A DNA stretch of 64,000 bases, from positions 146,958,545-147,022,544 of the forward strand of contig NC_030680.2 in NCBI RefSeq assembly GCF_000004195.4, written 5' to 3'. A model generated the notes under the pieces. The model did not search any database. It had not been told where the DNA came from and was given only the letters and a program-made list of their open reading frames with translations. The translations under genes were made by a program, and so were the position numbers. Position 1 is the first letter of the stretch. Each line of letters starts with the position of its first letter. The DNA comes from Xenopus tropicalis. Lineage: Eukaryota; Chordata; Amphibia; Anura; Pipidae. Positions 1-9,903 of the stretch are shown here, in pieces.

Positions 1-197
1 AAAAAATTGCTTCTGCAATTGCGTCCATTTTAATACACAGGCACAATAGCCTTTACCCTGGTATCAGTGAAGCTTCTGTCCATTCGTTTGAACCAGCTCT
101 TTTTTCTGCTTACCCTAAATGGGCGAGGATAATAAAAAGAAGTAGGAGAATAAAAAGATAGAAGAGTTGAAGTATATTTTGAGATTTGGGTCTTCAT

Positions 198-285
198 TAG
201 TGATGAGTGAAATGTTTCGCCAGACATGGATTTGTGGCAAAAATTCCACATTTCCCAATTGATGGATTTTTTCAGGAAATGGGTG
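198..285 (-). mobile_element. Fragment of TAGTGATGRGCGAA-family hAT-like MITE (family A)
   Basis: One terminus is present (tagtgatgagtgaaatgttt), followed by the family's subterminal text (cagacatggattt, then a decayed cattggcggatt-like block). The copy stops without a second terminus, so it is a truncated remnant. Family A is defined by better copies in this window that have inverted ends and 8-bp target duplications. Confidence 0.7.
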
Positions 286-887
286 CAAAAAATCAGAATA
301 GTCTTCAGATAAGATTTCTTGGTTGGACTCTAGACCCCCTAGTAGTATCTGGAAATACATGGACAACTTGATGATATATTGTTTCAGCAAGAACCTTTAT
401 CTATGGAGAAGAAGGAGGCAGGAACATCGGAATAATCTTTCAGTTGAAAGGAAAGGAAAACAGAGTTACAAGGGGTGATATGTATATAAATAAAGATGAA
501 CCAACGAGAGGTATATTGGATTTTTTGAATTAACAATATGAAGCAGCGACCTAGGCTTAATCTCTGATTGCAAAGTTTATTGCTACAGATAAGCCCAGCT
601 TGTTGCACTGATGCATTATGTATGTGCCCTTCTTCCCATTCCACAAAAGCAACGAAAGAACAACTTATTTACATTTTCCTATATATTTTCAGTAAACAGC
701 GATACTATATAAGAGAAATGTTTCCATTGGTTCCGTTTTATTGGCTTAACAAACGGGAAAATAAAGGTGCATCACATGACTGACTGTTGTCGCAGTTACG
801 GAAAGAAGCTTCCCCTATCCCCTTCCTTTTATGTTTCTACTTTATTTGTGCATTTTGTTCTTCTTCTTAAGATTATTATTTAGAAAT
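286..887. other. Unassigned non-repetitive DNA
   Basis: No terminal inverted repeat, tandem repeat or credible exon is visible. Short open frames of 60-90 codons occur on both strands but show no recognisable domain. The sequence is AT-rich. Confidence 0.5.
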
Positions 888-1565
888 GCAACTGTTTTAT
901 TATTACAGAGAAAAGGGAATCATTTAACCATTAAATAAACCCAATAGGGCTGTTCTGCCCCAATAAGGGGTAATTATATCTTAGTTGGGATCAAGTACAG
1001 GTACTGTTTTATTATTACAGAGAAAAGGGAATCATTTAACCATTAAATAAACCCAATAGGGCTGTTCTGCCCCAATAAGGGGTAATTATATCTTAGTTGG
1101 GATCAAGTACAGGTACCGTTTTATTATTACAGAGAAAAGGGAATCATTTAACCATTAAATAAACCCAATAGGGCTGTTCTGCCCCCAATAAGGGGTAATT
1201 ATATCTTAGTTGGAATCAAGTACAGGTACTGTTTTATTATTACAGAGAAAAGGGAATCATTTAACCATTAAATAAACCCAATAGGGCTGTTCTGCCCCAA
1301 TAAGGGGTAATTATATCTTAGTTGGGATCAAGTACAGGTACTGTTTTATTATTACAGAGAAAAGGGAATCATTTAACCATGAAATAAACCCAATAGGGCT
1401 GTTCTGCCCCAATAAGGGGTAATTATATCTTAGTTGGGATCAAGTACAGGTACTGTTTTATTATTACAGAGAAAAGGGAATCATTTAACCATTAAATAAA
1501 CCCAATAGGGCTGTTCTGCCCCAATAAGGGGTAATTATATCTTAGTTGGGATCAAGTACAGGTAC
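888..1565 (+). repeat. 112-bp tandem array, about 6 copies (array 1 of 5)
   Basis: The unit starts actgttttattattacagag and ends gatcaagtacaggt. It is 112 bp, or 113 bp where an extra C lengthens the cccc run. Copies are nearly identical. One near position 1380 carries the variant ccatgaaat instead of ccattaaat, and the same variant recurs in the other four arrays. The array lies inside an ACAGGTATGGGATCC-family element whose right end follows. Confidence 0.95.
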
Positions 1566-1708
1566 TAATTTATTATTACAGAGAAAATGGAAATCATTTT
1601 TAAAAATTAGAATTATTTGCTTATAATGGAGTCTATGGGAGACGGACTTTCCGTAATTCGGAACTTTCTGGATAATGAGTTTTTGGATGAGGGATCCCAT
1701 ACCTGTAT
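1566..1708 (+). mobile_element. Right end of an ACAGGTATGGGATCC-family element
   Basis: The sequence from tataatggagtctatggg to gggatcccatacctgtat is the conserved terminal block of this family. It recurs at 39.2 kb and 51.9 kb, and inverted at 34.05 kb. The matching left terminus is missing here, so the element is 5'-truncated in front of its 112-bp array. The family is common in Xenopus, but I do not assign a superfamily because no clear target duplication is seen. Confidence 0.85.
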
Positions 1709-2126
1709 TATATAGTCTGCACAGTTTGGCCCCTTGACAATATCAAGCAAATATATACTGACATATTAAACCAGATTTTAAATCAAAAACAAATATTTAC
1801 AAACATATAGTTTTATAGAGATTTCAGGTTTGTAGATTATGACATTTACACTTCCAAGTACCCAACGCACAGTTCCAGAAATCTGAATACTCTCCAAAGT
1901 AAAGCCAAAAGCCGCAGGAAACCATACATTTTTTCAAATAATACATTCTGATGGTTCCAGAAGGACTTCCTACTCCAACCTACCCAACTAAAAAGCTTTT
2001 CTTAAATTAACAGTTTTTATAAAAGGCACCAAGTAAAAGGCAAAATGAAGCACCAAGATAAAACACCCTAAATAGGAATACCAGGGGGTCTACGGTTTGA
2101 TGCCCAATATGAAAATAGCACATAAA
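1709..2126. other. Unassigned DNA
   Basis: No open frame, terminal repeat or tandem structure that I can support. Confidence 0.5.
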
Positions 2127-2551
2127 GGGCCCGATTCACTAAAGTCCGAAATAAGGAGTGCTATTTATAGCACGCGTTAAAAATCTTATCACTTGTCATA
2201 ATTAAGAAGCGATGTTTTTGGCGTTATTTATCTTGCGACGACATATTTTCAAGCAATATATTACGCAGCGCACAACATATTACGCAGCACGCGATATTTT
2301 ACGCAGAGCGCAAAATTTTCTTGTCTTCAGAAAGTAATGGTTATGTGGGTAATATATTGCGGTCTGCGTAAAATATCGCACGCTGCGTAATATGTGGTGC
2401 GCTGCGTAATATATTGCTTGAAAATATGTCGTCGCAAGATAAATAACGCCAAAAACATCGCTTCTTAATTATGACAAGTGTCCTTTTAGTGAATCGAGTG
2501 AAAAATAAGAAGTGATAAGATTTTTAACGCATGCTATAAATAGCACTCCTT
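2127..2551 (+). mobile_element. Foldback element copy 1 (long inverted arms)
   Basis: The element starts gggcccgattcactaaagtc. The left arm runs to about 2320 and the right arm, its reverse complement, from about 2350. They flank a spacer of about 50 bp (core cttcagaaagtaatggttat). The left arm lacks a 36-bp segment (the ttatttttcgctcgattcac region) that the right arm and copy 2 both keep. No coding capacity. It is a long-arm MITE or foldback transposon whose transcript would form a hairpin of about 190 bp. Confidence 0.85.
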
Positions 2552-3043
2552 GGGCCTGATTCACTAAAGTCCGAAATAAGGAGTGCTATTTATAGCATGT
2601 GTTAAAAATCTTATCACTTCTTATTTTTCGCTCGATTCACTAAAAGGACACTTGTCATAATTAAGAAGCGATGTTCTTGGCGTTATTTATCTTGCGACGA
2701 CATATTTTCAAGCAATATATTACGCAGCGCACAACATATTATGCAGCACGCGATATTTTACGCAGAGCGCAATATATTACCCACGTAACCATTACTTTCT
2801 GAAGACTACCGTTCTGAAAATTTTGCGCTCTGCGTAAAATATAGCGTGCTGCGTAATATGTTGTGCGCTGTGTAATATATTGCTTGAAAATATGTCGTCG
2901 CAAGATAAATAACGCCAAGAACATCGCTTCTTAATTATGACAAGTGTCCTTTTAGTGAATCGAGCGAAAAATAAGAAGTGATAAGATTTTTAACACATGC
3001 TATAACTAGCACTCCTTATTTCGGACTTTAGTGAATCGGGCCC
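2552..3043 (-). mobile_element. Foldback element copy 2, spacer inverted relative to copy 1
   Basis: Directly abuts copy 1. The left arm spans about 2552-2772 and the right arm about 2824-3043, roughly 220 bp each and nearly perfect inverted repeats. The spacer core reads ataaccattactttctgaag-like text, the reverse complement of the copy 1 spacer. So either the copy lies in opposite orientation or its spacer was flipped by exchange between the arms. Confidence 0.85.
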
Positions 3044-3102
3044 CTTATTTCGGACTTTAGGGAATCGGGCCCCTTATTTCAGACTTTAGGGAATCAGGCC
3101 CA
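3015..3102 (+). repeat. Triplicated foldback terminus
   Basis: The block ccttatttcggactttagtg plus aatcgggccc occurs three times head to tail. The first is the end of foldback copy 2, and two further copies of about 30 bp follow with small substitutions. Confidence 0.85.
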
Positions 3103-3104
3103 TA

Positions 3105-3322
3105 TAGTGATGAGCCAATCTGTCCTGTTTTGCTTCACCTAAAAACATTCGCGAAACAACAGAAAAAATTGCATAACGGTGAAAAATTTGTGAAACGCGT
3201 TTGGCACACAACTATTTTGATGCTCGTGACTTTTTGTTTGCCTATTTCGACACAACCGTGCACATTTTGATGCATCCGCAACTGTTTTTGACGACCAACA
3301 AATTTTTCCGCGACAGTTCACC
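3105..3322 (+). mobile_element. Truncated family A hAT-like MITE
   Basis: The left terminus tagtgatgagccaatctgtc is present, followed by family internal text (attcgcgaaac, gatgctcgtgac, caaatttttccgcg). The right terminus is lost. It immediately follows the triplicated foldback end. Confidence 0.8.
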
Positions 3323-4226
3323 CCATGTATTTTTGGGAAGTAGACATGCTCCCAAATCTAAAATGAGTACAATTGTCTTTCTACTCCAAACTACCAAACT
3401 GCAAACCGTTCCTAAAGTTAGCAGTTTTGATGTTAACTTTACGTAAATCATCGTTAAAGCGGACCTGTAACCCAGGAACCTACTGAACAGTTTAAGACCC
3501 AATGTTCATAAATACAACTACCAGTACCAGTCCGAAACTGTTATTCTCATGTGACTATAAAAAGCTAACCAAAAACTTTACATTTTTGTGCAAAGATGAT
3601 GCACATTAGTCGAGCATTATGTGTAAATATATAGAATAAAGTAGCCCAGGAAGGTTGGATCAACCATTGTACAATGGGCATGGGTTGCTTTGTGCATCAG
3701 CTTGTATGTGCCAAGGTTGAGCCGTGATCAGAATGGGTTCTAAACAATATCTACATGCATTTGTTCTCTGATATGTTTATATAGACAAAGTATACACTGT
3801 ATTAAAGTTACACAAATAAAGTTATAGTGTACACGTAGGTTGATGGCAACTTCACTATAAAGATCCTTGGGCAAGTTATTGTAGATTTCTTCTGCCATTT
3901 ATATTGTCTGTGGCCTTCAGGAATTATCTCTTCTGCATGACTCCATCTCCTTGTTAGTGTATATCACTATATTCCAACTTTTGAAAGCATATTGTTAAAG
4001 TTTAAAAGAGCTAATTTGCTTGGAATTCTCACCGAATGATAATCTAGAGCCCTACAAATCAAAATGGCAAACAGGGAACAGGAAACAACAGTGGATAAAC
4101 ATTCACCAAGTAGAACAATTGGTGCTGGGACATACCAGCTAGAGAAACATGGAGACATCCGGGCAACGGTCAACAAAATGGTCACAAAATTAGAGTAAAA
4201 CTATATTTCTTTAAAAATAAAATGAA
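3323..4226. other. Unassigned, apparently single-copy DNA
   Basis: No tandem or terminal repeats. A 72-codon minus-strand open frame (3967-4185) and others have no recognisable domain and are treated as chance. Confidence 0.5.
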
Positions 4227-4334
4227 AAGTTCAACATCTCTGATGGCCCCATGCGTTTCGTGCCTCACAGGGCACTTAGTCATGCTAAGAGCCTTGTGAG
4301 GCACAAAACGCGTAGGGCAATCAGAGGTGAACTT
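4227..4334. repeat. 108-bp imperfect palindrome (foldback)
   Basis: The two halves pair from aagttca...gcgtttcgtgcctcac on the left to gtgaggcacaaaacgc...gaactt on the right, with a small inner hairpin (cttag/ctaag). The core block gccttgtgaggcacaaaacg resembles a widespread amphibian and fish palindromic repeat, but I cannot name the family. Confidence 0.8.
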
Positions 4335-4776
4335 CTTAATGTATTTTAGGCATTTATGTGCAATAAAATATATTTCTATTCTAACTCACCTTAATGATCG
4401 ATGACAGAGTCCTAAAGCAGGTCGGGTACCCGTGGGAACTCACGGGTTACCCACAAGAAAAGCCGGTACCCCGTGGGTTGCACATTGGATTTCCAGATAA
4501 GGGTAAAGATGTGGGTCTGCTGGTTGTGGGTCATGGGATTTTTTTTAACTGTTTTTTTTCTACCCCCGCCCACTTCTGATGATGTCATGTACTAACTTCC
4601 TGTTTGCAGCAACAGCACTTCCTGTTTAATGGTGGTCGGGCTGAGGAAAAGGCAGTTGCCTGGTCGGGTCGGGTACTGGGTACAAGCAGGTAGAAATGCT
4701 GGTTCCAGGCTGTGGGTCTGGGTCAGGTTTCAAAAATTGGTTAAACGGAGGACTCTAATCCATAATGACACATCAC
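4335..4776. other. GGGT-rich degenerate repeat
   Basis: Contains irregular copies of gggtacccgtggg and tcgggtcgggtactgggtac, which look like decayed MITE sequence (CGGGT-type). The boundaries cannot be fixed. A 157-codon open frame (4629-5102) runs from here into the neighbouring MITE and is not taken as a gene. Confidence 0.45.
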
Positions 4777-5078
4777 TAGTGATGAGTGAAGTTTTTCTCC
4801 AGGCTTGGATTTGCAGCGAATTCACGCATTTCGCCATTGGTGAATTGTTTCATGAAACTTCCATGAAAATTTGGCACGGTCGCGTCAAAAAAGGGTGCGG
4901 TCACATAAAAAAAAAGCGCGGGGCGACCAAAAAAATGATGCAGGAACAAAAAAGGATGCGGGTGACAAAAAAAGCGTGCAACAAATGCGTTTCACAAATT
5001 TTTTGCCATTTTGCATTTTGCATTTCACGAATTTTATGGCGAATTTTTACTTTTATGGGACAGATTCGCTCATCACTA
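4777..5078 (-). mobile_element. Family A hAT-like MITE, full length (302 bp)
   Basis: Termini tagtgatgagtgaagt and agattcgctcatcacta are inverted repeats. The flanks are cacatcac (4769-4776) and gacatcac (5079-5086), an 8-bp duplication with one mismatch. An 8-bp duplication plus a TAGTG end fits the hAT superfamily. Internal text is simple (aaaaagggtgcggtcac and similar) and non-coding. Confidence 0.85.
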
Positions 5079-7348
5079 GACATCACTTCATGTGCCCTTT
5101 AGGAGATCCAGACCAACAATCTGGGAAACTCAGTTCAACGGTTTCGGACTGATGTAGCTAGAGATGAATGATGCAAATTAGTTAAGCAAAAAATGATGTT
5201 TTGGGTCGACTTGTCCTTTAATGAATAATATACATTTTCTCCTGGTCTGATGAAAACAAACAAACAAAAAAACAAATGTAAGTCCCAACAATAAGTGTCC
5301 CAACAATAAGTGTCCCAACAATAAGTGTCCCAACAATAAGTGTCCCAACAATAAGTGTCCCAGCAATAAGTGTCCCAACAATAAGTGTCCCAACAATAAG
5401 TGTCCCAACAATAAGTGTCCCAACAATAAGTGTCCCAGCAATAAGTGTCCCAGCAATAAGTGTCCCAGCAATAAGTGTCCCAGCAATAAGTGTCCCAGCA
5501 ATAAGTGTCCAAACAATAAGTGTCGCAGCAATAAGTGTCCCAGCAATAAGTGTCCCAGCAATAAGTGTCCCAGCAATAAGTGTCCCAGCAATAAGTGTCC
5601 CAGCAATAAGTGTCCCAGCAATAAGTGTCCCAACAATAAGTGTCCCAGCAATAAGTGTCCCAACAACAAGTGTCCAAACAATAAGTGTCCCAACAATAAG
5701 TGTCCCAACAACAAGTGTCCAAACAATAAGTGTCGCAGCAATAAGTGTCCCAGCAATAAGTGTCCCAACAATAAGTGTCCCAGCAATAAGTGTCCCAACA
5801 ACAAGTGTCCAAACAATAAGTGTCCCAGCAATAAGTGTCCCAACAACAAGTGTCCAAACAATAAGTGTCGCAGCAATAAGTGTCCCAGCAATAAGTGTCC
5901 AAACAATAAGTGTCGCAGCAATAAGTGTCCCAACAATAAGTGTCCCAGCAATAAGTGTCCCAGCAATAAGTGTCCCAACAATAAGTGTCCCAGCAATAAG
6001 TGTCCCAACAATAAGTGTCCCAACAATAAGTGTCCCAGCAATAAGTGTCCCAGCAATAAGTGTCCCAACAATAAGTGTCCCAACAACAAGTGTCCCAACA
6101 ATAAGTGTCCCAACAATAAGTGTCCCAACCACAAGTGTCCCAACCACAAGTGTCCCAACCATAAGTGTCCCAACCATAAGTGTCCCAGCCATAAGTGTCC
6201 CAACAATAAGTGTCCCAACCATAAGTGTCCCAACCATAAGTGTCCCAGCAATAAGTGTCCCAACAATAAGCGTCCCAACAATAAGCGTCCCAACAATAAG
6301 AGTCCCAACAATAAGTGTCCCAGCAATAAGTGTCCCAACAATAAGTGTCGCAACCATAAGTGTCCCAACCATAAGTGTCCCAACAATAAGCGTCCCAACA
6401 ATAAGCGTCCCAACAATGAGTCCCAACACTAAGTGTCCCAACCATAAGTGTCCCAACCATAAGTGTCCCAACAACAAGGGTCCCACCAACAAGCGTCCCA
6501 ACAATAAGCGTCCCAACAATAAGAGTCTCAACAATAAGTGTCCCAGCAATAAGTGTCCCAACAATAAGTGTCCCAACCATAAGTGTCCCAACCATAAGTG
6601 TCCCAACAATAAGCATCCCAACAATAAGCATCCCAACAATAAGAGTCCCAACAATAAGTGTCCCAGCAATAAGTGTCCCAACAATAAGTGTCCCAACCAT
6701 AAGTGTCCCAACCATAAGTGTCCCAACAATAAGCATCCCAACAATAAGCATCCCAACAATAAGAGTCCCAACAATAAGTGTCCCAGCAATAAGTGTCCCA
6801 ACAATAAGTGTCCCAACCATAAGTGTCCCAACCATAAGTGTCCCAACAATAAGAGTCCCAGCAATAAGTGTCCCAGCAATAAGTGTCCCAGCAATAAGTG
6901 TCCCAACCATAAGTGTCCCAACCATAAGTGTCCCAACCATAAGTGTCCCAACCATAAGTGTCCCAACCATAAGTGTCCCAACAATAAGCGTCCCAACAAT
7001 AAGTGTCCCAACAATAAGTGTCCCAACCATAAGTGTCCCAACCATAAGTGTCCCAGCAATAAGTGTCCCAACCATAAGTGTCCCAACCATAAGTGTCCCA
7101 ACAATAAGCGTCCCAACAATAAGCGTCCCAACAATAAGCGTCCCAACAATAAGTGTCCCAACAACAAGTGTCCCAACAACAAGTGTCCCAACAATAAGTG
7201 TCCCAACCATAAGTTTCCCAACAATAAGTGTCCCAACAATAAGCGTCCCAGCAATAAGCGTCCCAACAATAAGTGTCCCAACAATAAGTGTCCCAACCAT
7301 AAGTGTCCCAACCATAAGTGTCCCAACCATAAGCGTCCCAACAATAAG

Positions 7349-7410
7349 TGGCACTTTCCAGGAAATGGAAGATGAACTCAATAAATGTAATAATCATCTG
7401 GGTTAGTGAC
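7349..7410 (+). repeat. 62-bp spacer copy 1 within the 15-bp array
   Basis: Starts tggcactttccaggaaatgg and ends ctgggttagtgac. Identical to the copy at 7674-7735. Confidence 0.93.
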
Positions 7411-7673
7411 AGTCCCAACAATAAGTGTCCCAGCAATAAGTGTCCCAACAACAAGTGTCCCAACAATAAGCGTCCCAACAATAAGCGTCCCAGTTATAAG
7501 TGTCCCAACAATAAGTGTCCAAGCGTCCCAACCATAAGTTTCCCAACAATAAGTGTCCCAACAATAAGCGTCCCAGCAATAAGCGTCCCAACAATAAGTG
7601 TCCCAACAATAAGTGTCCCAACAATAAGTGTCCCAACCATAAGTGTCCCAACCATAAGCGTCCCAACAATAAG

Positions 7674-7735
7674 TGGCACTTTCCAGGAAATGGAAGATGA
7701 ACTCAATAAATGTAATAATCATCTGGGTTAGTGAC
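7674..7735 (+). repeat. 62-bp spacer copy 2 within the 15-bp array
   Basis: Same 62 bp as at 7349. Array blocks lie on both sides, so a non-array segment has been carried along during array expansion. Confidence 0.93.
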
Positions 7736-8509
7736 AGTCCCAACAATAAGTGTCCCAGCAATAAGTGTCCCAACCATAAGTGTCCCAACAATAAGTGTCC
7801 CAACAATAAGTGTCCCAACAATAAGTGTCCCAACAATAAGCGTCCCAACAATAAGCCTCCCAGCAATAAGTGTCCCAACAATAAGTGTCCAAGCGTCCCA
7901 ACCATAAGTGTCCCAACAATAAGTGTCCCAACAATAAGTGTCCCAGCAATAAGAGTCCCAACAATAAGTGTCCCAACAATAAGTGTCCCAACAATAAGCG
8001 TCCCAACAATAAGCCTCCCAGCAATAAGTGTCCCAACAATAAGTGTCCAAGCGTCCCAACCATAAGTGTCCCAACAATAAGTGTCCCAACAATAAGTGTC
8101 CCAGCAATAAGTGTCCCAACCATAAGTGTCCCAACAATAAGTGTCCCAACCATAAGTGTCCCAACCATAAGTGTCCCAACCATAAGTGTCCCAACCATAA
8201 GTGTCCCAACAATAAGTGTCCCAGCAATAAGAGTCCCAACAATAAGTGTCCCAACAATAAGTGTCCCAATAATAAGCGTCCCAACAATAAGCGTCCCAGC
8301 AATAAGTGTCCCAACAATAAGTGTCCAAGCGTCCCAACCATAAGTGTCCCAACCATAAGTGTCCCAACCATAAGCGTCCCAACAATAAGTGTCCCAACAA
8401 TAAGTGTCCCAACAATAAGTGTCCCAGCAATAAGAGTCCCAACAATAAGTGTCCCAACAATAAGTGTCCCAGCAATAAGAGTCCCAACCATAAGTGTCCC
8501 AACAATAAG

Positions 8510-8571
8510 TGGCACTTTCCAGGAAATGGAAGATGAATTCATTAAATGTAATAATAATCTGGGTTAGTGAC
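8510..8571 (+). repeat. 62-bp spacer copy 3 (right boundary of the 15-bp array)
   Basis: Matches the other two copies with a few substitutions (attcatt for actcaat, aataat for aatcat). It runs into unique DNA, so this is probably the original right flank of the array. Confidence 0.9.
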
Positions 8572-9539
8572 AGTCACTTAATGGCCAAGTTCATCCCGGC
8601 GGAGCCATTACAAGGCATGTACATCACTTTAGTGCCTCGCTATTATCATTCCTTATGCGCGTCTGTGCCGCTGCACATCTCATTACGGAGTCTGATAACA
8701 TTATCGTTGGGTTCTTTCTGAGAAGGGAATTGCCAAGTTCATGTTTCGTGCAGCTCTGTCCCTGAACATAACCTTTCATTTCATTCAAAAAAAATGAAAA
8801 TAAAATCATTATTTTGCTTGGCTTTAACTCATTCCAATTACATGTTTCCATCCAAGAGAACCGTTTTGTGAGGGACAAAATAGGTAGAACGGGGCTATTT
8901 CTTCCATAATATCTTTGTTCCTGGCAGGAATGCAACTTTTATTGCAGTTTGATACTGGGAACCATCAAAGATTTTCAGCACAATGTCAAATAAATGCAAT
9001 TAGCAGCTAGTATAGAAGGTATAGATACGGACCTACAGTTTCATTGAATGGTAATAAAGAACATTTAAGACCAATATAGAGTGGATCAAATGTTTCTGAT
9101 TTGATAAGATCAGATATCTCTGAAGAATATCTCTTGATATTAAACTGAATATTTTCCCCACTTGTTATGAGTCGTGTGAGTACATTAGAGAGACTTAGAT
9201 CTACATTACTAGACTTGTCCCTTATGGTGCAGTCCGGGGAGATGCAGTCACTTTGCTCTGTGCCAAGGGAGGCGCCATTAGGACAGTAACTCATAGGCTT
9301 CACTTAAAATGAATGTTGATTATGGTAAAGACCAAGGTTGTCCAACTGAAGGCCCAACGGTTAGAAGTATCTCTCCAAGGAATGTTTATGGTCTTTAGTC
9401 TATTAAAACGCTCCAAAGACTTTATTGTATGGCATCATTATTTCAACATAATCTTTCCACTGCATGGAAGGGCAACATTGATGCAGACAACAGTATTGTA
9501 CGATAATTCAGTTTGTCCACTCAATGTTATGCCGGTCTT
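8572..9539. other. Unassigned DNA, no supported gene
   Basis: The longest frame is 98 codons on the minus strand (9007-9303). It has mixed composition and starts MKPMSYCPNG, but I recognise no domain, no splice context and no relatives, so I leave it uncalled. Confidence 0.45.
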
Positions 9540-9835
9540 CAGTCTGCAACCTCAACTTTTTTTTACCTGTGAGCCACACTCTGATTTAAGAAGTGTTGGG
9601 GAGCCACACAAGCATGAAAAAAAGTTCTTTGGGGGATGCCAAATAAGGGCTGTGATTGGCTATTTGGTGGCCCCATATGAGGCTCTGCTTGGAGTAAAGC
9701 TTCATCTCTGGGCTTCCAAAACTTGTCTCCAAGCCAGAAATTTTAAAATAGCACCTACTTTGAGGCCACTGGGAGCAACACTGAAGGGGAAGATTAACAA
9801 CATGTTGCCCCCGAGCCACTGGTTGTGGGACACTG
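9540..9835 (-). mobile_element. Degenerate CAGGGATCCCCAACC-family hAT-like MITE
   Basis: Internal landmarks match the better copies at 24.1 and 36.9 kb: gagccacactctgatt, ataagggctgtgattggcta, and gagccactggttg near the end. The termini are eroded and no target duplication is left. The polypurine tract starts about 70 bp downstream. Confidence 0.8.
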
Positions 9836-9903
9836 TCTCCAAGTGGTCTGGAAGTCAGAATGGAAGATAAATTGGAGAGTCTAGATAGGAAAACAGACAA
9901 ACA

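Larger units (their letters stand above)
5281..8509 (+). repeat. 15-bp minisatellite (tgtcccaacaataag)n in three blocks
   Basis: Roughly 200 copies of a 15-bp unit with common variants aacaat, agcaat, aaccat, and tgt/cgt/agt/cat at the start. Blocks are 5281-7348, 7411-7673 and 7736-8509, separated by copies of a 62-bp spacer. Some stretches have a 120-bp higher-order period, for example the cat-variant pair near 6612 and 6732. Because 15 is divisible by 3, several frames stay open for hundreds of codons with pentapeptide repeats. These are not genes. Confidence 0.97.

Noticed and set aside
5281..8509. CRISPR-like regular spacing
   Set aside because: Direct repeats are contiguous without unique spacers, and the sequence is from a vertebrate.
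5135..8567. Very long open frames (up to 748 codons) in the 15-bp array
   Set aside because: The period is a multiple of three and stop-free in several frames on both strands. The predicted proteins are only pentapeptide repeats that change register with single-base indels.
9007..9303. 98-codon minus-strand frame with mixed composition
   Set aside because: No recognisable domain or splice context. A frame of this length is expected by chance in 64 kb.
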